The position numbers were made by a program, and so were the translations under genes. From Bdellovibrionales bacterium (GTDB lineage: Bacteria; Bdellovibrionota; Bdellovibrionia; Bdellovibrionales; UBA1609), in NCBI GenBank assembly GCA_019695175.1, contig JAIBAM010000002.1, forward strand, positions 1 to 64,000: DNA of 64,000 nucleotides, written 5' to 3'. This document shows, piece by piece, positions 1 to 7,274 of this stretch. The stretch's first letter is position 1; each line of letters begins with the position of its first letter. The notes under the pieces are model-generated. The model did no database searches, was not told the origin of the DNA, and worked only from the letters and a program-made list of their open reading frames with translations.

Positions 1-374
1 ATCCATCTTTTCTGCTTTAGGAGTAAAACACCAAGAAAAACCTTACTTTCTCGAAACGTAGGGAACTAAACTGTCCCTAAGTTATTGAAATGACTTGCGT
101 TCATTTCCAAATCGACGAAGTCAGGAGAAATCAAATCGCAACACTTCTTTTACCGAAAGTATCGCTGGCAAATGAAAATCCATGTGCTCACCATCTTCAC
201 CAATGGCGACTTCACTTGGGAAGGAGCTTAATTTGAAAATTCTCGATAGTCTAATTTCATCTCTAATAGCATATCTGGATTTTTATCAATAAAATCTTTT
301 ACTGTTGATTTAGATTCTTTTGTTTTAAAAAACTGACTTAATTTATCAATAACATGACTGGGGATTTCTAATAA
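1..374. other. Gene-poor stretch with decayed coding frames
   Basis: No complete gene is visible. On the minus strand the frame of the 375-617 ORF continues after its TAG for 48 codons to a TAA at 228-230. A second open frame without a start runs from 282 to a TGA at 121. Both have protein-like composition but I recognise neither. They probably belong to the same decaying element as 375-862. Confidence 0.4.
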
Positions 375-617
375 CTAAGCACCATTATTATTTTCATCAT
401 CGCTATTTCTATCGTTTGATTTTTGACCCTTTAACTTCTTCAAAGTGTCCAGTGGGATACCAAGCAATCGATGCACATCTTCCCAGGATAAATCGAACTC
501 TTCTTTTTTTAAGATTAAATAATCTTTAAACTCTGAACTCATTTGATGACGTTCATTTTTAATCCAGCAATCAGGATTATTAATCCTAAACTTTGAAATA
601 CTCGAAGTAAAACTCAA
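375..617 (-). CDS. Small helix-turn-helix-like ORF, probable transposase remnant (second part)
   Basis: This 80-residue frame has an HTH-like segment at about residues 27-65 (SWEDVHRLLGIP followed by DTLKKLK), the type seen in transposase N-termini and small DNA-binding helpers. The listed start is a TTG without a clear ribosome binding site. The frame is in fact open upstream to 659, into the A7 run that ends the 623-862 ORF, so the two frames could be one protein joined by a -1 shift. A TAG closes it at 375-377, but the same frame then stays open to 228. No DDE catalytic residues were recognised. It is either a programmed-frameshift IS protein fragment or a pseudogene. Confidence 0.4.
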   Translation of the reverse strand: MSFTSSISKFRINNPDCWIKNERHQMSSEFKDYLILKKEEFDLSWEDVHRLLGIPLDTLKKLKGQKSNDRNSDDENNNGA

Positions 618-622
618 TTCAT

Positions 623-862
623 TTAGTTTAACTTGTAATTCAATATATTTTTTTGCTCTTTATTTTGGGGCTTTGAAAATAATGATTTTGCAACCTGTCT
701 CACTGAGCTCAACATTGAGTGATGCTCAATTTCCAAAGCCTTACAAACCTCACTCATTTCCTTCTCACTATATCTTCGACTCGAAGGCTTTAAATACTCC
801 TTAGATTTTCGAATATCTTCAAGTAATTTTAAGGTTGTTTCTTTATCTTTTGTAAGATCCAT
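623..862 (-). CDS. Small HTH-like ORF, probable transposase remnant (first part)
   Basis: The frame encodes 79 residues, is lysine- and glutamate-rich, and has a pattern (SSRRYSEKEMSEVCKALEIE) reminiscent of the first helices of transposase OrfA-type HTH domains. It starts at an ATG preceded by AGAAAGAAGAGAG, a purine-rich ribosome binding region. Near its end the minus strand has seven consecutive A (648-654). A -1 slip there continues directly into the 375-617 frame, as in many IS elements that make transposase by frameshifting. I cannot name the IS family and saw no terminal inverted repeats. Confidence 0.45.
   Translation of the reverse strand: MDLTKDKETTLKLLEDIRKSKEYLKPSSRRYSEKEMSEVCKALEIEHHSMLSSVRQVAKSLFSKPQNKEQKNILNYKLN
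648..654 (-). other. A7 slippery run joining two frames
   Basis: Seven A on the minus strand lie at the end of the upstream HTH frame. A -1 shift fuses it in frame to the downstream HTH frame, giving a product of about 165 residues. It may be a programmed frameshift site or simply a homopolymer indel in a decaying gene. Confidence 0.4.
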
Positions 863-1014
863 ACAGCTCTCTTCTTTCTAGAGAACTGATGACTTATAAA
901 GTTAAACTAGACCATCAAAAAAGTGCCTTGTAAAATCAACCAATACACCTAATCATTCTGGAGTACTCCCTTTTTTTTCTACCACTTTCGGGACTCGGCC
1001 GGTTCTTCTATGGA

Positions 1015-1845
1015 TTACTTCTTGTTCAACCATTGAAGAACCGGAGCAGAAAACGCTTGAATTAAAGAAGTCGCCCCTCCCTCCATAGGTATAATAAATG
1101 AATTGATTCCGAAAATTGTATATTCACCTTTCTCTTGGTGGCAAAGCAATGGCCCGCCGGAGTCACCAGGGTTCAATTTTTTCTTGGATATAAATACAGG
1201 TTCTTCTTTATCTAACACTAATTCTGGACCCGAACTCACTATAATTTGATTGTTTGAATCAAGCTGAACAAGAATGCATTCTTTTTCATTAACAATTTCG
1301 GATGGTACCTTGGTTGTTAATCCTAATCCTGGAATATCTGAAATTTGATCGGAGTTGACAACCGCCAAATCAATCGGAAAGGGAGGCAGGTCAGACATCG
1401 AAAGCATCCGCACTAACATGGCTTCAACATGATTTTCGTATGTAGGATGAATTTCAATCTTATCTAAAGCTACCTTTGTCGAAAATTGCAGATTGCCTGA
1501 GCCACATTTAATTTCGGAAACCCATTCTCCAGTTTTAAAAAGATTATTCCAGTATTCCCTGTCGGCGGCGGCCTTTAAACTCAGACTAAGCCTTAAATCA
1601 TCCCGTACTTTTTGCGGAGAACAATGAGCAGCAGTCAATATCTTTGCAGGCTGACCAATGCCAACTGTGATAAGAACCCCCAGGCATTCGGCCACCTTGA
1701 GGTATTCTGTGATTTTATAATCATCCGAAGAGGTCGTTTTGATCAAGGTGGATATTCGACAAATTTGTGGAATAACTGCAAATACCTCAAAGGGAATGGA
1801 GATCGAAAAAAAAATAATCACCAATGAAACTGCAAATCTTTTCAT
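1015..1845 (-). CDS. Secreted trypsin-like serine protease (S1 family)
   Basis: This is an exported chymotrypsin-fold endopeptidase. All three catalytic elements are visible: the His in TAAHC, the Asp in PIDLAVV and the Ser in PGDSGGPL. The ATG at 1845 is chosen over an upstream start at 1875 because AAGGAA lies 5 bases before it and the protein then begins with a good signal peptide (MKRFAVSLVIIFF to about FEVFA). Cysteines around the active site could form disulfides. Mature size is about 250 residues, normal for a bacterial S1 protease. It sits alone between decayed elements and could be horizontally acquired. Its substrate is unknown. Confidence 0.85.
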   Translation of the reverse strand: MKRFAVSLVIIFFSISIPFEVFAVIPQICRISTLIKTTSSDDYKITEYLKVAECLGVLITVGIGQPAKILTAAHCSPQKVRDDLRLSLSLKAAADREYWNNLFKTGEWVSEIKCGSGNLQFSTKVALDKIEIHPTYENHVEAMLVRMLSMSDLPPFPIDLAVVNSDQISDIPGLGLTTKVPSEIVNEKECILVQLDSNNQIIVSSGPELVLDKEEPVFISKKKLNPGDSGGPLLCHQEKGEYTIFGINSFIIPMEGGATSLIQAFSAPVLQWLNKK

Positions 1846-2028
1846 AAAATTTCCTTGCGATAGGTTTAACGACAAACGAACACCATCGTCTGAATCGCAA
1901 ATAGAATGCCAAAAGATTGATATTTAGGATGGCATTTGCTTGATTTCATTAAAGTCGATGCCTATAAGCAGCCCCATAGTGTCACAAATTGGCACCTTGA
2001 CAAAGTACCACGTGTATTACTTAACGCT

Positions 2029-2135
2029 GTGGACATCACTTGGGATCCAGCCAAAGGATCCAGTCAAAGCTGATACCAATTTCAAGAAACACGGGATCTC
2101 ATTTGAGGCCGTCGGCGGCTGTCGTTTAGTCCGCT
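2029..2135 (+). pseudogene. brnT: BrnT-type (DUF497) toxin remnant, frameshifted
   Basis: The plus strand from a GTG at 2029 reads VDITWDPAK and then, after a +1 shift, ADTNFKKHGISFEAV. Together these match the conserved N-terminus of the BrnT ribonuclease toxin family (WDPxKAxxNxxKHGVSFE). The shift is explained exactly by a 13-bp tandem duplication at 2043-2068. After FEAV the family similarity fades and further stops appear (TAG at 2127), so the toxin cannot be made. No BrnA antitoxin was recognised. The open frame extends upstream of the GTG to about 1921, but that part does not resemble BrnT. Confidence 0.6.
2043..2068 (+). repeat. 13-bp tandem duplication inside brnT remnant
   Basis: GGATCCAGCCAAA (2043-2055) is followed directly by GGATCCAGTCAAA (2056-2068), with one mismatch. 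Its length, not a multiple of three, accounts for the frame change in the BrnT coding sequence. Confidence 0.85.
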
Positions 2136-2396
2136 GTAACAGTTACAATCGAGAACGTCAAACCTGTCCAATCTGCTGGGATTGGACAAACGACTCCAGT
2201 ACTGATAACAACGGTTTGTAACCATTGGGATGTCTGTCTGACTTCAGGTCATTATAGTTTCCATAGTTATCGGGGAGAATACAGGATTAGAACCACAATT
2301 CCAGCAGAAAAATTTCCAAGGTGGATGAGTAGGGATTATTTGGATTTAGTATTAAAGGATTTTAGAACTCACCCATTAAAATTCAGTTGGGAATGA
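2130..2396 (+). pseudogene. Orphan open frame, 88 codons, no start codon
   Basis: Between a TAG at 2127 and a TGA at 2394 the frame is open for 88 codons with natural-looking protein composition (segments such as GHYSFHSYRGEYRIRTTIPAE). There is no ATG near the beginning, so this is likely the tail of a broken gene. I do not recognise the family. The 24-bp palindrome at 2165-2188 lies inside this frame, which could mean it was inserted there or is part of the gene. Confidence 0.35.
2165..2188. repeat. 24-bp palindrome, copy 1
   Basis: Perfect 9-bp inverted arms, TGTCCAATC and GATTGGACA, flank a TGCTGG loop. An identical copy lies at 2617-2640. The two sites share no obvious flanking sequence beyond the 24 bp. 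Confidence 0.9.
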
Positions 2397-2571
2397 ATAT
2401 GCTAAAAAGATCACTTCATATCCAAATTTTTCAAAATATTTATATAAAAAATATCGTAACCGCTCAGATCGCTCCGCGAGCGCAAGAAGATGTTTGACGA
2501 GAGCTTTTACGAAAAATTCGAAAATAAATAAAATCAACATTTTTTACAAAAATAAAAATCAATGGAACTCA
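2397..2571. other. Non-coding A+T-rich stretch between remnants
   Basis: No gene is visible. It is strongly A+T rich apart from a small GC-rich hairpin at 2470-2482 (CGCTC, loop CGC, GAGCG), which lacks a T-tract and is not a convincing terminator. Confidence 0.5.
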
Positions 2572-2730
2572 TTAATCGATAAGATCACAAAGAAATCTTA
2601 AAATTCCTAGTTTATGTGTCCAATCTGCTGGGATTGGACAATTTATGCTTTTTTTCGAACCATTCGCTCCTGGGGCAACTACAACTTTGATTCTTTCAGG
2701 ATCTTCAAAGAACACAGCATAGCCTGTGTT
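2572..2730 (-). pseudogene. C-terminal remnant of a VOC/glyoxalase-type protein
   Basis: The minus-strand frame from 2730 to a TAA at 2572 begins NTGYAVFFEDPERIKVVV. This matches the last beta strands of vicinal-oxygen-chelate proteins (YAVFFxDPDGIKLE). A TGA precedes it at 2731-2733, so the rest of the gene is missing. The downstream part of the frame contains the second 24-bp palindrome and does not look like VOC. It lies just downstream of the histidine kinase gene on the same strand and is interpreted as a gene fragment. Confidence 0.5.
2617..2640. repeat. 24-bp palindrome, copy 2
   Basis: This is identical over 24 bp to 2165-2188. It lies within the decayed VOC frame and no T-tract typical of an intrinsic terminator follows directly on either strand. 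Confidence 0.9.
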
Positions 2731-2735
2731 TCATT

Positions 2736-5700
2736 CTACAAATCCATGTTCGGGTTTGAATATTTTCTTTTATTAGTAAATTGAGAAAGGCACCTACTTA
2801 AAGAATCACAATCCAAGGGTTTGCGCAGATAATCATCAAAGCCAGCATTCAAACATCTCTCTTTGTCACCCTTCATGGCATGGGCTGTGAGCGCCACGAT
2901 TGGTTTATAATATTTCCTCTCCCGCAATCGTTTTAAGACCTCAAATCCATCCATGTCGGGCATTTGGATGTCGAGCAACAAAACATCAAAATTCATGGTG
3001 ATAGCTTTATGAATTCCATCCATTCCCGTTGCTGCTGAATCATGGGAATACCCCAGCCCATTGAGGTACAAACTAACAAGGGTTCGATTGTCCTTGGCAT
3101 CGTCAATAATAAGTACACGAGGACCGTGACTCTCCAACAACTTTGGTGGTTGCTGGATTATTAAACCATTCTTCCCAAAACTCCTACCATCACTTTCTAT
3201 AGTAGGATTGACGTTACACTCCTGTGGAGTGGTCACCTTTAACGACGCAATAAAAGTACTACCAACATTGAGTTCACTTTCTTTTAAAATAATGTCTCCA
3301 CCTAAAAGTCGAGCTAATTTACGGGAAAGAAAAAGTCCTAAGCCAGTACCCCCAAAACGTCTTGTTGTTGAACTATCTGCCTGTGAAAAGGGAAAAAATA
3401 AGTTTTTTCTCTGATCTGAGGATATGCCAATACCTGAATCCTGAACAACAATCGTCAGCTGACGAGTTTGATTTGACAAATCTGCTAGTGAAATCTGAAC
3501 TCTAACAAAACCCCGCGCTGTAAATTTGATCGCATTACCAATAATATTAATTAAAATTTGTCGAACTCTTGTTGGATCCGAAATAATTTGATTTGGAATC
3601 TCCGAAATAAATTCAGTAAGCAATTGTAATTTCTTCTCTCGAGCTTTAACGCTTAAGAGGGTGTGCACATCATCAATTAGTTTTTTTATTGAAAACGGAA
3701 TCATTTCCAAATGAATATGATCTGATTCAACCTTTGCTAAGTCTAAAATTTCATCCACAATTCGCAAAAGCTGTTCCGCGTTGCGAATGATGGTGGCCAA
3801 AAAAACGTTTCGATCGGTGGCCTCATTTGGACGGCTTAACAGAATTTCTGCAAATCCTAAAATAGCTCCCAATGGAGTTCTTATTTCATGACTGATATTC
3901 GCTAAAAAAGCACTTTTTGTACGATTGGCTTCTTGGGCTTGTCTAAATAGTGTGGCATTTTCAATTGCCAATGAAGTTCTTTTTGCCAAATCTTGCGCGA
4001 TCGATAAATCCACTTCATTATAAATTCGATTGGTTTCTATTGATAATAAACTCATGACCCCAATCACTTTGCCATACGTCATAAGCGGTATAATCATAAG
4101 GGATTTTGGTTCTTGGTTGTTCCATTTATTGAAGATATTTTTTTTACCAAATTTTATATCCAATATTTCATTGGACAGATTGGTATAAATTTCTGAACTG
4201 GAAACACGCAATAAATACGAACTCTCTTCACTAAGACTGTGACTCGATCCATAATTCATTTGAACTATAGGTTCCACACTGATGTGTTTATTTAAATCCT
4301 TGCAGACGGTTATTCTTTCAATGGATTCACTGATACGATCAAACAAATCGATGCAACAAAAATCAGCAAACTGATTGACGATGACGCGAGCAAAGCCCTG
4401 GAGCATGGGGTGAATATTTAACGTTTCATTAAGAGCACCACTCGCTGCAGATAAAAAAACAAAACGTTCCGCGCTTTTTTCAGCTTCTCTCCGTCCGGCC
4501 TGTTCTTGAAGAAAACTTAGGCGTTGAGCTTCAGCCACTTTTCTTTCGGTAATATCTTCTGTGATCCCCAACAAATACCTGGGCTCACCATCAATTCCAA
4601 GAATAGGAATTTTTCTAGTGTGAATATATTTAAGCCCTTTATCTGTTGAGACAGTCTCCTCAGGTAAATCAACAAGAACTTTCCCCTCAATTACTTTTTG
4701 ATCTTGGGCAATGATTTTTTCCGCCCACTCTTTTGGATAGAGGTCATAATCACATTTACCGATCAACTTTTCCCTAGCCAACCCTAAAATCATCTCACTA
4801 GCTCGATTAAATCGCACATACTTTAAGTCTTTAGCACCTTTAACAAAAATCATGCTTGGAATATTTTCAATAACCGAATCTAGAAAAACCTGAGATTGGC
4901 GTAGCTCTTCAGCAGCAACTTCACTCGCAGCAATAAGACGTTTGAGTTCTTGATTGGCTGTTCTTAACTCTTGAGTTCTCAACAGAACATGCTCCTCCAA
5001 TCGACTGTAGGCATCTACCAAATCCAGCTCCGCTCTTTTTCTTTCACTGATATCTAAAATGAAGGTGGCAATAAGCTCATTTTCCATTTTTGCCCCACCC
5101 ACCAGAACAGGGACTCGCAAACCATTTTTACTAAAATATTCCTTTTCAAAAGGGGTCACCACTCCATGGAGTTTCAGATCATCCATAGCCAACAAACTTC
5201 TTTCTAAAAATTCTGGCGGGGTGATGGCATGTAGAAAAAGTCCGTTTTCCTTCAAATCGGAGCGACTCCAACCAACCATATTAAGAAAATAATCATTGGC
5301 TTCCAAAATTTTGCTTTTGAAATCAATAAAAACTAAACCAATCATATTGGCTTCAAAAACAGAGCGAAACTGAGCCTCACTTTGCCGCCAAAACTCTTCA
5401 GTCATTTTTAATTCTGTGTAAGCTTTTTGAGCTCGATCTTTCGTTCTTTGTAATGATTCAATGATGAGGATGACAAAAGCCCCATCTATAACAAACAATA
5501 CCCCCCTAATTAAATCACCCTTATTAAGAGATAAATTTGGATTATTGAAGTAATAATAATCATACAAAGCAAAAAGTATAAAGGACGTTAAAGATAAAAA
5601 ACCATAAAAACGGCCCCAATTCCAAGTGCAAAAAAGCACGGCACTAAATGATAACCACAGAGATTTATCAAATTCAAACCAGGCCCCAAGGCAATTTTTT

Positions 5701-5771
5701 AAAACATAAATAAATAAAAGGGGTAACAAAATAGCAATTAGAGGAGACCATTTTTTTAAAAAAGTTATCAA
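2736..5771 (-). CDS. Hybrid sensor histidine kinase/response regulator
   Basis: The product is a 1011-residue membrane-anchored two-component hybrid. Domains in order are: about four N-terminal membrane segments (residues 8-110), PAS (about 130-245), a coiled coil, a second PAS (about 295-410), GAF (about 440-600), HisKA with the phospho-accepting His in SHEIRTP (about 626), HATPase with the N-box NIIGNAIKF and G-boxes DSGIG and GGTGLGL, and a C-terminal receiver with the phospho-Asp in LLLDIQMPDMDG (about 932) and Lys in YLRKPLD. It starts at TTG with GGAGA upstream. No separate response regulator or output gene is adjacent, so the phosphorelay probably ends in an unlinked partner. The signal sensed is unknown. 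Confidence 0.93.
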   Translation of the reverse strand: MITFLKKWSPLIAILLPLLFIYVLKNCLGAWFEFDKSLWLSFSAVLFCTWNWGRFYGFLSLTSFILFALYDYYYFNNPNLSLNKGDLIRGVLFVIDGAFVILIIESLQRTKDRAQKAYTELKMTEEFWRQSEAQFRSVFEANMIGLVFIDFKSKILEANDYFLNMVGWSRSDLKENGLFLHAITPPEFLERSLLAMDDLKLHGVVTPFEKEYFSKNGLRVPVLVGGAKMENELIATFILDISERKRAELDLVDAYSRLEEHVLLRTQELRTANQELKRLIAASEVAAEELRQSQVFLDSVIENIPSMIFVKGAKDLKYVRFNRASEMILGLAREKLIGKCDYDLYPKEWAEKIIAQDQKVIEGKVLVDLPEETVSTDKGLKYIHTRKIPILGIDGEPRYLLGITEDITERKVAEAQRLSFLQEQAGRREAEKSAERFVFLSAASGALNETLNIHPMLQGFARVIVNQFADFCCIDLFDRISESIERITVCKDLNKHISVEPIVQMNYGSSHSLSEESSYLLRVSSSEIYTNLSNEILDIKFGKKNIFNKWNNQEPKSLMIIPLMTYGKVIGVMSLLSIETNRIYNEVDLSIAQDLAKRTSLAIENATLFRQAQEANRTKSAFLANISHEIRTPLGAILGFAEILLSRPNEATDRNVFLATIIRNAEQLLRIVDEILDLAKVESDHIHLEMIPFSIKKLIDDVHTLLSVKAREKKLQLLTEFISEIPNQIISDPTRVRQILINIIGNAIKFTARGFVRVQISLADLSNQTRQLTIVVQDSGIGISSDQRKNLFFPFSQADSSTTRRFGGTGLGLFLSRKLARLLGGDIILKESELNVGSTFIASLKVTTPQECNVNPTIESDGRSFGKNGLIIQQPPKLLESHGPRVLIIDDAKDNRTLVSLYLNGLGYSHDSAATGMDGIHKAITMNFDVLLLDIQMPDMDGFEVLKRLRERKYYKPIVALTAHAMKGDKERCLNAGFDDYLRKPLDCDSLSRCLSQFTNKRKYSNPNMDL

Positions 5772-6269
5772 AACAGAATCTCCATTTTATCCAAAAAATT
5801 CCCATCAAATGAATGAGATTTTTATCGAACAATCAAAATCGGCAGTCACAATTCTCACCGAGCGACTGGAGAAGAAACATCCTGAAAGAAGGCTTGGAGT
5901 TACTGCCACTTTTTTTGAATACTGGCAACTTTTTATCTGCAAACTATCTACCCATCATCTAAAATTTAGATTCATTATCTAATATTTAATTAGATAAAAT
6001 AAATTTATATAAAAAAGTTGTTTATTAATTGATTTCTGGATTTTTATAGGGTAGATCTCCATCCCTCTTTGATAAACAAGGGTTATTTTGGTGCAGGACT
6101 TAAGTCAATTTAGAACCAATTTCTATCAAATTTAAATGTTATTTTAATTCAAAAACCCAGACCTCAACCAAGAATCTGTTCGGAAACACTTTTTTAGGCG
6201 GTATGGATTAAAGAATCCTTTTTAAAGAATAGTAAATAATTCCCCGAAAAGAAGATCGGAGGATTTGCA
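5772..6269. other. 498-bp divergent intergenic region
   Basis: The region lies between the divergent kinase and GYF-protein genes and should contain both promoters. It is A+T rich, especially 5990-6030. No operator, small RNA or tRNA could be recognised. GGAGG at 6257-6261 is the ribosome binding site of the 6270 gene. Confidence 0.5.
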
Positions 6270-7241
6270 ATGTCGAAGTATATTGTTTCCCAACAAGGAC
6301 AAGAAATCGGACCTTATACAGAGGATGAAATTCGAGCACTTCTTCAATCCAAACAAATTCAACCGATTGATTACATTTATGACGAGGAAATCCAAGATTG
6401 GGTTTTGATAATGGATAAATTTGATTTTCGACAAATAATCCCTGGCCACAGACCGAACCCCATGGCCACAAAAGATAATGTTGATATTTACCCACAGCTC
6501 CCAACTAAAGTGATCCAAATTCCAAAAAATCAAGCTCCTTTACTGAGTATGGAGCCCAAAACATCTACTTTGAGCTCGGAACCTACCCAGTCCCCTTCTC
6601 CTCCCTACAATCAAGTAGTGTTTAATTCTGGGGTGGCGAATTTAGAGCTCAGACAAGTTCAAGCAGGGGCGATACAAATCCGTTTTGAGGAAAGTACTAT
6701 ACCTCAGATTTCCCTTCCGGAAACACACGTAATTCAAATTCAAGCAGCTCAAGCCCATAGCATTGAGTGGAAAGTTCCACCTTCTGTTATTTCCGGAGAA
6801 ACGGTCAATGTGGAATTTTATGCTTGTGATCACTTTGGGAATTCCACCACTCAATTTGAAAACAATTTAGATTTAGTAGTTCATTCCCAGCATGCGCCAC
6901 AACATCATAAAATCCAATTTCAAAGTGGGGAAGCTAAATGGTCTTTCACTCCAACTCTTACCGAAACCATTCAATTGGAACTACATGACACCTTACAACT
7001 GGGTCTTCATCTTCCAGGACCGCAACTTATTCAAATTAAACCAGGAGCTCTGGCACGTTTTGTTTTAGAATCACCTCCCGAAACCATCGCCGGTGAAAAC
7101 CTGTCACTTACCATTAAGGCTGTGGATAAGTTTGGGAATTTAGTCGTGGATTTTAAGGGTGAAATCGGTTTAAAAATTTCACTGGATCAGAAACCTCAAC
7201 AAAAAGTAAAACCTATTGGGTTCCCAATCAAAAAAGTTTAA
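6270..7241 (+). CDS. GYF_2-domain protein with two Ig-like segments
   Basis: Residues 1-60 form a GYF_2-like domain (QGQEIGPYTEDEIRALLQ, then an Asp-Trp pair near 48), a module thought to bind peptides or mediate protein contacts. A Pro/Ser/Thr-rich linker follows (about 75-115). Then come two segments of similar design, each with a GE(T/N)xxxxxxAxDxFGN motif (about 172-215 and 270-305), typical of bacterial Ig-like or invasin-type beta sandwiches. There is no signal peptide or membrane helix, so the location is probably cytoplasmic. A GGAGG sits 8 bases before the ATG. Function is unknown and the domain calls are from motifs only. Confidence 0.7.
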   Translation: MSKYIVSQQGQEIGPYTEDEIRALLQSKQIQPIDYIYDEEIQDWVLIMDKFDFRQIIPGHRPNPMATKDNVDIYPQLPTKVIQIPKNQAPLLSMEPKTSTLSSEPTQSPSPPYNQVVFNSGVANLELRQVQAGAIQIRFEESTIPQISLPETHVIQIQAAQAHSIEWKVPPSVISGETVNVEFYACDHFGNSTTQFENNLDLVVHSQHAPQHHKIQFQSGEAKWSFTPTLTETIQLELHDTLQLGLHLPGPQLIQIKPGALARFVLESPPETIAGENLSLTIKAVDKFGNLVVDFKGEIGLKISLDQKPQQKVKPIGFPIKKV

Positions 7242-7274
7242 AAAATTTAGTTTCTTTATACCTCGGAATGGACT

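Noticed and set aside
1940-2221. Plus-strand 93-codon open frame
   Set aside because: Only its middle part matches BrnT, in a frame that is reached after the 13-bp duplication; both ends are out of frame, so it is not a gene of its own.
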